A stretch of DNA of 7,819 nt, taken from Sulfuricurvum sp. Lineage in GTDB: Bacteria > Campylobacterota > Campylobacteria > Campylobacterales > Sulfurimonadaceae. The position numbers and the translations under genes were made by a program. Positions 1 through 5,626 of this stretch are shown piece after piece. Location: the NCBI GenBank assembly GCA_030679635.1, contig JAUXSZ010000138.1, forward strand, positions 1 through 7,819. Reading direction: 5' to 3'. How positions within the stretch are numbered: position 1 is the first letter of the stretch; every line of letters begins with the position of its first letter. The notes beneath the pieces were generated by a model. It had not been told where the DNA came from. It was given only the letters and a program-made list of their open reading frames with translations, and made no database searches.

Positions 1-1
1 G

Positions 2-1090
2 GGTCTGTTTATCTACCCAAAAACATTTCTCTATCCCTACTTAAACATCATGTTCCAAAATAATATCCGTAAAGAAACCACCTATTGGAAGGATGGCCGT
101 TATATTCGCATGGTAATGCTCCCCTATCAAAGTTACTATAACCAGCTTGAAAAAAGCTACTCCTTTGTGGTCCTAGAGCTAGACGAAACCCAATCCTACA
201 GGGATGCCCGTTTTATCAAAAACACCATGCTTATTGCTTGGGGAATACTAGTGCTTATGGTTCTTGCCATGGCCCGCATCTTTTACCGTCGTATCATTGC
301 CCCTATTACGCTCTTGCAATCACATATGCATCACAAAATACCGCTGCAAGATCCTATCATTCTCACCAAAGGGGACGAAATATCGAGGATATCCCGTACT
401 TACAACTGGCTCTTGAACGATCTCAACAATGAAATTCAGACCAAGCAGAACCTTTTAGCCCAATTCAAAACCTTTACGGCCAATGCTATTCATCAAGTCC
501 GTACCCCTCTGAGCGTCATTAAAATAGCCCATGCCATGATCGATGATGATGCCCATAAAGCGGCAAAATTACACATTCTCTCCTCGATCATCTCAATGGA
601 ACATCTCTACGACTCTCTCGCCTTTACCCTCCATAACGAGACAATAGAATTGCCGATTTCAACGCTCAATCTCAGCACGATTCTTCAAGAGAGAGTCAAC
701 CTCTTTGCTCCCGTAGCCGCATCCTTAGATACTGTCATCACCTCCACTATTCGTCATAGTATCTCTGTGGAGATAAACCAAAGTGAACTCGAATACCTTA
801 TCGATAACAATCTCTCCAATGCGTTGAAATACGGCCAACCCTTTAAGCCCATCATCATCACCCTTTCTCAGTCCCCAAAGGAGGTCATCCTGATGTTTGA
901 GAGTTATGGAGATCCGATCCAAAATACCGCCGCGATCTTCGAACGCTACGCTCGTCAAGACCACAGCAAACGAGGAAGCGGTATTGGACTGCACATAGTT
1001 GCAGCCATTTGCGACCGTTACCACATAGTGTTCAACGTCACTTATGAAGATGAAAAAAACTGCTTTCGCTACTTTTTCCCGATAAAATAG
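2..1090 (+). CDS. Sensor histidine kinase, TctE-like, 5' partial
   Basis: This is the C-terminal part of a membrane-bound two-component sensor kinase. The frame is open to the window's left edge, so the true start lies outside; numbering here is from the internal ATG at 50. A periplasmic remnant (to about 54) is followed by a transmembrane helix (about 56-78) and a HAMP-like linker (about 80-130). The dimerisation/phosphoacceptor box contains AIHQVRTPL with His148, resembling the TctE subgroup. The ATPase domain shows an N box (DNNLSNALKYG, 252-262), an F box (IFERYAR, 296-302) and a G2 box (GSGIGL, 309-314). The G1 box is degenerate: SYGDPI (285-290) where DxGxGI is usual. The kinase should autophosphorylate at His148 and pass phosphate to a response regulator, probably encoded just upstream of the window. 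The ligand cannot be told. Family assignment is firm; the TctE subgroup is inferred. Confidence 0.9.
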   Translation, partial: GLFIYPKTFLYPYLNIMFQNNIRKETTYWKDGRYIRMVMLPYQSYYNQLEKSYSFVVLELDETQSYRDARFIKNTMLIAWGILVLMVLAMARIFYRRIIAPITLLQSHMHHKIPLQDPIILTKGDEISRISRTYNWLLNDLNNEIQTKQNLLAQFKTFTANAIHQVRTPLSVIKIAHAMIDDDAHKAAKLHILSSIISMEHLYDSLAFTLHNETIELPISTLNLSTILQERVNLFAPVAASLDTVITSTIRHSISVEINQSELEYLIDNNLSNALKYGQPFKPIIITLSQSPKEVILMFESYGDPIQNTAAIFERYARQDHSKRGSGIGLHIVAAICDRYHIVFNVTYEDEKNCFRYFFPIK

Positions 1091-1094
1091 TAAA

Positions 1095-1128
1095 ATGTTA
1101 CACCTTTGTCACACCAAGTGAGTAGAAT
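1095..1128 (+). promoter_or_regulatory. Candidate Pho-box-like tandem repeat plus -10 before the diguanylate cyclase
   Basis: Two near-identical 9-mers, TGTTACACC (1096-1104) and TGTCACACC (1107-1115), sit in direct orientation with an 11-bp period, the geometry used by PhoB/OmpR-family regulators. Read as a Pho box, 1095-1112 is ATGTTAC-ACCT-TTGTCAC. Ten bases later comes TAGAAT (1123-1128), a 5/6 match to the sigma70 -10. No conventional -35 is present, as expected where an activator binds instead. Transcription would start near 1135, just before the ribosome binding site at 1142-1152. The pattern is seen directly; its function is inferred. Confidence 0.45.
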
Positions 1129-1158
1129 TGTTCAATCTTATAGGAAAGGGAGAAATGG

Positions 1159-2064
1159 ATGACACTTTTGCGTAGCCTTTTGAGGGGTAAACCGTTCTCT
1201 CCTATTTTTCAGCCCAAAGAGTCTTTGTTCAAGAAAATTTTTCACCATTCTCCGATTGCCCAGTGTGTGAGCGATGATAACGGTGTCATCCAGTACGCCA
1301 ATCAAGCATTTACGGAACTCACGGGATACCCTTCTGAAGAGTTAATCGGAACCAACCTCTCCCTTTTGACATCGGTTAAAAACGATTATAATTTTTTTAA
1401 ACAATTTTGGGAAACGCTCCTAAATGACAAAACCTTTAGCGGAAAAATCTGGAATCAACACAAAGACGGTCTTCATGCTCTCCATGCGGTCACCGTCACT
1501 CCCATCCAATTTGATAAAAACTACTATCTCAGTACCCATATTAATGTAACCGATGAGAGTGAGTTGCAAGAACGATATCACTATCTCGCCTACCATGATC
1601 CTCATACCGGCCTGGCAAATCGCTCTTTGTTTGAAGATCGCTTGGAGCATGCCATTAAAAATGCAAGCCGTGGCGGATACAGTGTCGGGATAATTTTCTG
1701 TGATCTCAATGAGTTTAAACAGATTAATGATGATTTTGGCCATTTAACGGGAGATGATGTCCTAGTAGAAGTTGCAAAACGGATTAAATCGTTCTTTCGT
1801 ATAAACGACACCGTCGCACGCTTCGGAGGAGATGAGTTTGTCATCGTCGTCGAAAATCTTGCAAATGAGATGGAACTCACCCGCTTGGCTGAGACTCTTG
1901 CTCGAAAAATAACCGAACCATTGAGTGAGCTAAAATTGTCTCTTACTGCCAGTATTGGTACAGCCTCTTTTCCGAAAGACGGTCTTACAAAAGAACAATT
2001 ACTCAAGATCGCTGACGATAAAATGTACCATAATAAAAACAAATTTTACGGCTTGGAGAGCTGA
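1159..2064 (+). CDS. PAS-GGDEF diguanylate cyclase
   Basis: A predicted cytoplasmic diguanylate cyclase of 301 residues that makes cyclic di-GMP from two GTP. A PAS sensor domain spans about 25-135 (HHSPIAQCVSDDNGVIQYAN is its start). The GGDEF domain spans about 140-298 and begins with the DPHTGLANR motif (147-155). Active-site signature ARFGGDEF is intact (GGDEF 223-227), with metal ligand Asp182 in FCDLNEFKQIND. RIND (214-217) lies nine residues before the first Gly of GGDEF, the position of the RxxD inhibitory site, so product feedback is likely. There is no transmembrane helix, signal peptide or EAL domain. The ATG at 1159 follows a strong AGGAAAGGGAG ribosome binding site; an ATG at 1155 is out of frame and stops quickly. 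The 68-bp gap after the kinase holds a possible promoter, so it is probably transcribed at least partly on its own. The PAS ligand is unknown. Confidence 0.93.
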   Translation: MTLLRSLLRGKPFSPIFQPKESLFKKIFHHSPIAQCVSDDNGVIQYANQAFTELTGYPSEELIGTNLSLLTSVKNDYNFFKQFWETLLNDKTFSGKIWNQHKDGLHALHAVTVTPIQFDKNYYLSTHINVTDESELQERYHYLAYHDPHTGLANRSLFEDRLEHAIKNASRGGYSVGIIFCDLNEFKQINDDFGHLTGDDVLVEVAKRIKSFFRINDTVARFGGDEFVIVVENLANEMELTRLAETLARKITEPLSELKLSLTASIGTASFPKDGLTKEQLLKIADDKMYHNKNKFYGLES

Positions 2065-2107
2065 TAATCCGAATCTTTTCAGATCAAAACTGCATTAATA
2101 TTACTTT

Positions 2108-2956
2108 TTAGCTCTTCAGGTTTTGCTTATCTTTCTCATAGAGCTCAACAGTGGCTTTTACATACCCATCCACACTTCCGCAGTCATACCGTTTGCCTCT
2201 AAAGGTATAGGCGATGACCTTTCCCTCTCTCGCTTGCTCCATTAATGCATCGGTAATTTGAATCTCTCCACCCTTTCCCGGTTTGGTATGGCGAAGGATC
2301 TCAAAAATATCGGGAGTGAGAATGTAGCGTCCGATGATGGCAAGATTGCTAGGGGCATCCTCAGGTGAGGGCTTTTCGACCATAGTAGAGACACGATAGA
2401 TACCGGGTTCTATCTCATCCCCGGCAATCACCCCGTATTTATCCGTCTGTGATGGATCAATCTCCTCAATCGCAACAATTGAACACTGATAGGTTTTATA
2501 CAGTGCTACCATCTGCGAGAGGACACCCTCCTCATCATTGACACACAAATCATCGGCAAGAATAACGCTAAACGGTTGATTCCCGATCAAGGTCTCTCCC
2601 GTTAAAATAGCGTGTCCCAGCCCTTTCATCTCAATCTGACGGGTGTAGGAAAAAGTACATTTGTCGATGAGATGACGAATGTCCGCCAACTGTTTCTCTT
2701 TGGCTGTCCCCTGAATCTGATGTTCCAGCTCGTAACTTACATCGAAATGATCTTCAATCGCCCGCTTACCCCGTCCTGTGACAATCGCCATCGTATTCAT
2801 CCCTGCACTCATCGCCTCTTCTACGCCGTACTGGATGAGCGGCTTGGTCAAAACCGGAAGCATCTCTTTGGGCATCGCTTTCGTAGCAGGAAGAAAACGG
2901 GTTCCGTACCCTGCGGCAGGAAATAAACAGATGGAAATAGGGGATTTTTTTTGCAT
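2108..2956 (-). CDS. galU: UTP--glucose-1-phosphate uridylyltransferase (GalU)
   Basis: Cytoplasmic enzyme making UDP-glucose from UTP and glucose-1-phosphate, the donor for LPS, capsule and glycan sugars. The 282-residue product shows the nucleotide-binding signature LFPAAGYGTRFLPATKAMPKE (from residue 11; GYGTR 16-20), the LADD motif (133-136), MVEKP (192-196) with the sugar-phosphate-binding Lys195, and GKGGEIQITDAL (227-238). Length matches bacterial GalU. The frame extends to an ATG at 2992, adding 12 residues, but that start has no ribosome binding site and coincides with a candidate -10 box. The ATG at 2956 has GAAGG seven bases upstream and places the signature at its normal distance from the N-terminus, so it is preferred. 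The gene is convergent with the diguanylate cyclase, 43 bp apart, and lies downstream of tRNA-Arg on the same strand. Confidence 0.96.
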   Translation of the reverse strand: MQKKSPISICLFPAAGYGTRFLPATKAMPKEMLPVLTKPLIQYGVEEAMSAGMNTMAIVTGRGKRAIEDHFDVSYELEHQIQGTAKEKQLADIRHLIDKCTFSYTRQIEMKGLGHAILTGETLIGNQPFSVILADDLCVNDEEGVLSQMVALYKTYQCSIVAIEEIDPSQTDKYGVIAGDEIEPGIYRVSTMVEKPSPEDAPSNLAIIGRYILTPDIFEILRHTKPGKGGEIQITDALMEQAREGKVIAYTFRGKRYDCGSVDGYVKATVELYEKDKQNLKS

Positions 2957-2963
2957 GTATTGA

Positions 2964-2968
2964 CCTTC
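2964..2968 (-). promoter_or_regulatory. galU ribosome binding site (decides start)
   Basis: GAAGG on the minus strand, seven bases before the ATG at 2956. It supports the shorter GalU over the 12-residue-longer frame beginning at 2992, which has no comparable site. Confidence 0.65.
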
Positions 2969-2990
2969 ATAATTAGAAAGCCATTTTCTC

Positions 2991-2999
2991 ATATTAGCA
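2991..2999 (-). promoter_or_regulatory. Candidate galU promoter, extended -10
   Basis: Minus strand reads TGCTAATAT: TAATAT (2991-2996) preceded by TG one base upstream, an extended -10 form. A transcript starting near 2984 would give a leader of about 28 bases with the ribosome binding site inside it. No -35 match was seen. It would let galU be transcribed separately from the tmRNA/tRNA genes upstream. Confidence 0.4.
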
Positions 3000-3034
3000 C
3001 TTAAAACATCATGGATTAGTAGAAGGTATTGTAG

Positions 3035-3111
3035 TGGTGCGCCATGCAGGACTCGAACCTGCGACCTACAGCTTAGGAAGCCGTTGCTCTATCCATCTGA
3101 GCTAAAAACGC
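3035..3111 (-). tRNA. tRNA-Arg, anticodon CCU
   Basis: A 77-base cloverleaf including an encoded CCA (3035-3037). The D stem pairs GCTC with GAGC. The anticodon arm is ACGGC-TTCCTAA-GCTGT with anticodon CCT at 3075-3077, which reads the Arg codon AGG. The T arm is GCAGG-TTCGAGT-CCTGC. The D loop carries A20, a known arginine identity element, and the discriminator base is A. The acceptor stem is weak: G-C, C-G, G-C, then two U-G pairs, a U6-U67 mismatch and a U-A pair. It lies 32 bases downstream of tmRNA on the same strand, with no clear terminator between them, so co-transcription is likely. Confidence 0.95.
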
Positions 3112-3143
3112 ATTATTTTGATAGTGACAATAAATTGAAGATT

Positions 3144-3515
3144 TGGTGGAGCTGTGCGGAATCGAACCGCAGTCCGAAAACGGGTAACAAAAGGCGTCTA
3201 CATGCTTAGAGACGTTGTTTAAATTTCAGGCGACTTTCACACAACGAGCAAAGCTAGATCGTCCTAGCCTCAAGGTTCGTCTTCGGCCGAGGCACTCCGA
3301 AAATATAGCTATCGCGGGGGTTATACTCCAGTTCCATTCGGTGATAGCATAGAATGGTAGAGCAGTCCTAAATTAAATTAAAACTTACGCTACAGCGTAA
3401 GCAGGACGGTAATTAGTATTGTTTGCGTTTAAGCAAGGGTGAGCCGTATAACGGAGGTGCTCAGTCCGGCATGCAACCTAAAGCATCCCGCTCCCGTCGA
3501 AGCCATGTCAGCCCC
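3144..3515 (-). ncRNA. ssrA: Transfer-messenger RNA (tmRNA)
   Basis: Single-piece tmRNA of about 372 bases, which with SmpB rescues stalled ribosomes and tags unfinished proteins for degradation. The tRNA-like ends are clear: 5' GGGGCTGACATGGCTTCGAC (from 3515) pairs its first seven bases with CAGCTCC near the 3' end, which carries a T arm around GGTTCGATTCC and an encoded CCA (3144-3146). The tag frame (3385-3426) encodes ANNTNYRPAYAVA and a TAA stop. The intervening region is consistent with the usual pseudoknots, not folded here in detail. A perfect TATAAT lies about 20 bases upstream. Start and end follow from the acceptor-stem pairing. Confidence 0.97.
3385..3426 (-). other. tmRNA tag-peptide reading frame
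   Basis: The resume codon is GCA (3424-3426), giving Ala-Asn-Asn-Thr-Asn-Tyr-Arg-Pro-Ala-Tyr-Ala-Val-Ala then TAA. The 18-base dyad CTTACGCTACAGCGTAAG (3384-3401, plus strand) covers the last codons and stop, consistent with the tag's end being folded into helix 5. The tag ends in AVA rather than the more usual AA. Confidence 0.9.
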
Positions 3516-3533
3516 AAAAGAAGAGAATACGTA

Positions 3534-3539
3534 ATTATA
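3534..3539 (-). promoter_or_regulatory. ssrA promoter, -10 box
   Basis: Perfect TATAAT on the minus strand, 18 bases before the mature tmRNA 5' end, just past the trpA stop codon. Transcription would start near 3527, leaving a short 5' leader to be removed by RNase P. No convincing -35 was found at 16-18 bases spacing, which is common for sigma70 promoters in this phylum. Confidence 0.6.
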
Positions 3540-3545
3540 GCGGAA

Positions 3546-4286
3546 TTATTCGTTGATGATTGATTTAATTGTGCGGGTTATTTCGCAACATTTGGCAATT
3601 TTTTGCGTGTGGTTAAGGGTGTCGTCCAGAAGAACACTCACAATCGCGGAACCCACGATGACACCGTCTGCCCCCTGCACTTTTTCACGCGCCGTTTTTT
3701 CGTTGACGCCGAATCCGACATAAATCGGAGTTGAACTGTGACGTTTGATCGAAGCGATCACTTCGCTAAGATCTTCCCCCTTGCCGCTGCCGGTGATTCC
3801 CGCATAGGCGACGAGATAGATGAATTTGCGGGCATTTTTTGTGATTGTCGCGACACGTGCGTCGCTATCGGTCGGAGCCACAAACGCAATATTGGCAAGA
3901 GTACGGCTCTCAAAGAGGTCATGATACGCAAGAGCCTCTTCGTAAGGAAGATCCGGAATAATCAAACCGTTAACCCCGATGGCTTTCGCACGATTCAGCA
4001 ATTTTTCCATTCCATATTGATAAAAGGGGTTGAAGTATCCCATCCAAAGGGTATCAACAGAGGGGGAAATGGCTTCAGAAATTGTGAGAATATCGGCAAA
4101 ACGAAAACCGTTTGCCAAAGAACGACCGTTCGCCTCTTCGATGACCGGACCATCCGCTACAGGATCGGAAAACGGAACCCCGAGTTCCAGTATATCCACT
4201 CCGTTGTCAGCCAATGCCAATGCCAAATCAATGGTAAATTGTGTGTCGGGATATCCCGCGGTAATGTACGCTACGAGGTGTTTCAC
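3546..4286 (-). CDS. trpA: Tryptophan synthase alpha subunit
   Basis: TrpA cleaves indole-3-glycerol phosphate to indole and glyceraldehyde-3-phosphate, passing indole to TrpB in the alpha-beta complex. The 246-residue TIM barrel shows the signature LELGVPFSDPVADGP (33-47) with catalytic residues Glu34 and Asp45 (equivalent to Glu49 and Asp60 of the Salmonella enzyme), IPDLPYEE (110-117), the loop AYAGITGSGKG (160-170), and phosphate-binding GFGV (191-194) and VGSAI (211-215). The start codon is GTG, overlapping the hpt stop as GTGA; an in-frame TGA five codons upstream rules out a longer N-terminus. It is therefore about a dozen residues shorter at the front than typical TrpA. No other trp gene is in the window. 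It is probably co-transcribed and translationally coupled with the Hpt gene. Confidence 0.96.
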   Translation of the reverse strand: MKHLVAYITAGYPDTQFTIDLALALADNGVDILELGVPFSDPVADGPVIEEANGRSLANGFRFADILTISEAISPSVDTLWMGYFNPFYQYGMEKLLNRAKAIGVNGLIIPDLPYEEALAYHDLFESRTLANIAFVAPTDSDARVATITKNARKFIYLVAYAGITGSGKGEDLSEVIASIKRHSSTPIYVGFGVNEKTAREKVQGADGVIVGSAIVSVLLDDTLNHTQKIAKCCEITRTIKSIINE

Positions 4287-4687
4287 TCTTTCTCCATATC
4301 AGGTAAAATTAACAGGGAAAAATGAATTTTTGACAGCTCATTATCCATTTTGAAATCTTCTTGCCACTGCATAAACATATCCGAAACGTTGATCAGCCAC
4401 GTGATGGTTTCATCGTTGACCACTCTATTACCGCTTCTGAGCTGCTCAAACGCATCTTCAACCAATGTCGCCAAACGAGCCATTGGCTCTATCTGCAAAT
4501 ACCCTGAGGCAGATTTGATGTTATGGAAAATACGAAACAGTTCTTCGATACTACGATGATATCGATCAGGATTGCTCAAATCAACAATGAGGGGCTCCAT
4601 AATCTCAACCATCATTGCGTAATGATCAAGAAATTCGTCAATAATCTCAAAATCAAAATTCGTTTCCAGATCGCTTCGTATGCCCAT
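4283..4687 (-). CDS. Hpt-domain phosphotransfer protein
   Basis: A small soluble protein of 134 residues that looks like a stand-alone histidine phosphotransfer module. The core FRIFHNIKSASGYL (51-64) fits the Hpt motif (HxxKxxxG): His55 is the expected phosphoacceptor, with Lys58 and Gly62 at the conserved positions. A helical, Leu/Ala-rich stretch after it (about 67-86) fits the helix that packs against the motif helix. There are no receiver, kinase or transmembrane parts. Such proteins relay phosphate between hybrid kinases and response regulators; the partners here are unknown. The ATG at 4687 has AGGAG 11 bases upstream, rather far, but no better start is in frame. It overlaps trpA by four bases, an unusual neighbour for a signalling gene. 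It could also be a lone CheA/PilL-type P1 domain. Confidence 0.8.
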   Translation of the reverse strand: MGIRSDLETNFDFEIIDEFLDHYAMMVEIMEPLIVDLSNPDRYHRSIEELFRIFHNIKSASGYLQIEPMARLATLVEDAFEQLRSGNRVVNDETITWLINVSDMFMQWQEDFKMDNELSKIHFSLLILPDMEKE

Positions 4688-4713
4688 GTACTTCAGATCT
4701 CCTATGTCCGGGA

Positions 4714-4719
4714 ATTATA
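4714..4719 (-). promoter_or_regulatory. Candidate hpt-trpA promoter, -10 box
   Basis: Perfect TATAAT on the minus strand, 26 bases before the Hpt start codon, with an A-rich stretch upstream and no clear -35. Transcription would start near 4707, leaving AGGAG (4699-4703) in a leader of about 20 bases. Confidence 0.55.
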
Positions 4720-4796
4720 CCTCTGTTTTCTTTAATATCCATATTCATTATGCCCATAAAAGCCCATGCCCTAAAAACTTTCGGTAAACTGTCTTT

Positions 4797-4802
4797 TATA
4801 AA
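4797..4802 (+). promoter_or_regulatory. Candidate panB-ruvB promoter, -10 box
   Basis: TATAAA, a 5/6 match to the -10 consensus, 23 bases before the preferred panB start. The start of transcription would be near 4809. No -35 match was seen. The 138-bp region between hpt and panB is divergent and would hold both promoters. Confidence 0.4.
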
Positions 4803-4816
4803 TTATCTTCGTGATT

Positions 4817-4819
4817 AGG
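4817..4819 (+). promoter_or_regulatory. panB ribosome binding site (decides start)
   Basis: AGG within TTAGGTAC, six bases before the ATG at 4826. It falls inside the longer frame beginning with GTG at 4811 and is too close to the ATG at 4823, so 4826 is preferred. Confidence 0.5.
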
Positions 4820-4825
4820 TACATG

Positions 4826-5614
4826 ATGAAAAAACTGACTATTAGCACTGTTCAAAAACGTAAAAACGCGGATCCCTTGGTCATGATTACGGCGTATGAC
4901 GCGTTGTTTGCCCGTTTGTTTGAAGAAAGTGCCGATATATTGCTCGTCGGCGACAGTCTCACTATGAGCTTTGGCGGAAATCCCGATACCCTCAGCGCCT
5001 CTATGGATCAGATGATTTATCATACCCAGGCCGTTTGTAAGGGAGCCCCCAATACGTTTGTCATTTGCGACATGCCGTTTGGTACCTATATAGATGAAAA
5101 AACGGCACTTGCCAATGCCCTTCGCGTTTACCAAGAGACCCAAGCCGATGCCGTAAAAATCGAGGGTGGGGCAGATAAAGCCTCTGTGGTCAAACACCTC
5201 ACTCAAAACGGCATTGCCGTATGCGGACACATCGGTCTGCTCCCTCAAAGCGTTCGGGCCGAGGGCGGGTATAAAGTCAAAGGGAAAACCGAAGAAGAGG
5301 CCCTCTCTCTCATCGCCGATGCTCAAACCATCGAAAAAGCGGGTGCCTTCATCATCGTTATCGAAGGGGTCAAGGCAAATGTCGCCACACGCGTGGCGCA
5401 AAGCGTCTCCATCCCTGTCATAGGGATCGGTGCCGGAAATGGGGTAGACGGGCAAGTATTGGTTTTTTCAGATATGTTGGGGCTGTATGAACCGTTTGTC
5501 CCGAAATTTGTCAAACAATACACCAATGGCGCTCAAGCCGTCAAAAAAGCCGTTGCCGATTATGCCAAAGAGGTACACTCCAAAATATTTCCGGATGAAT
5601 CCCATGTGTATTAA
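4826..5614 (+). CDS. panB: 3-methyl-2-oxobutanoate hydroxymethyltransferase (PanB)
   Basis: Cytoplasmic enzyme that adds a hydroxymethyl group from 5,10-methylenetetrahydrofolate to 2-oxoisovalerate, giving ketopantoate, the first committed step to pantothenate and CoA. From the ATG at 4826 the product has 262 residues, the usual PanB size. It shows MITAYDALFAR (20-30), LVGDSL (40-45) with metal-binding Asp43, CDMPFGTY (81-88) with Asp82, AVKIEGG (109-115) with Lys111, GHIGLLPQ (134-141), and the IVIEGV segment (177-182) with the catalytic Glu180. GIGAGNGVDGQVLV (200-213) is typical of the family C-terminal half. In-frame GTG 4811 and ATG 4823 are alternatives but fit the AGG site less well. 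ruvB follows after 12 bases, so the two form an operon, an arrangement also known in Helicobacter. Confidence 0.96.
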   Translation: MKKLTISTVQKRKNADPLVMITAYDALFARLFEESADILLVGDSLTMSFGGNPDTLSASMDQMIYHTQAVCKGAPNTFVICDMPFGTYIDEKTALANALRVYQETQADAVKIEGGADKASVVKHLTQNGIAVCGHIGLLPQSVRAEGGYKVKGKTEEEALSLIADAQTIEKAGAFIIVIEGVKANVATRVAQSVSIPVIGIGAGNGVDGQVLVFSDMLGLYEPFVPKFVKQYTNGAQAVKKAVADYAKEVHSKIFPDESHVY

Positions 5615-5626
5615 GGAAAACGTCTC

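Noticed and set aside
1106..1128. Conventional sigma70 promoter using TTGTCA as -35
   Set aside because: Only 11 bases separate TTGTCA (1106-1111) from TAGAAT (1123-1128), too short for a -35/-10 pair; the tandem-repeat activator-site reading fits better.
2065..2107. Possible bidirectional terminator between the diguanylate cyclase and galU
   Set aside because: Only a 4-bp ATCT/AGAT stem and an AT palindrome (TAATATTA) were found; no GC-rich stem with a T-tract on either strand.
2957..2992. Longer GalU start at 2992
   Set aside because: No ribosome binding site precedes it, its ATG overlaps a candidate extended -10 box, and the 12 extra residues are not typical of GalU, whereas the ATG at 2956 has a well-spaced GAAGG.
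3035..3515. Integration site for a mobile element at tRNA-Arg or tmRNA
   Set aside because: Both are common attachment targets, but no integrase, no duplicated 3' end of either gene and no foreign genes are present; neighbours are housekeeping genes.
3738..4325. 195-aa plus-strand open frame opposite trpA
   Set aside because: It lies antisense to a well-conserved trpA, its composition is low in recognisable motifs, and it has no ribosome binding site.
4796..5455. 219-aa minus-strand open frame opposite panB
   Set aside because: It is the shadow of the panB coding sequence and shows no recognisable domain.
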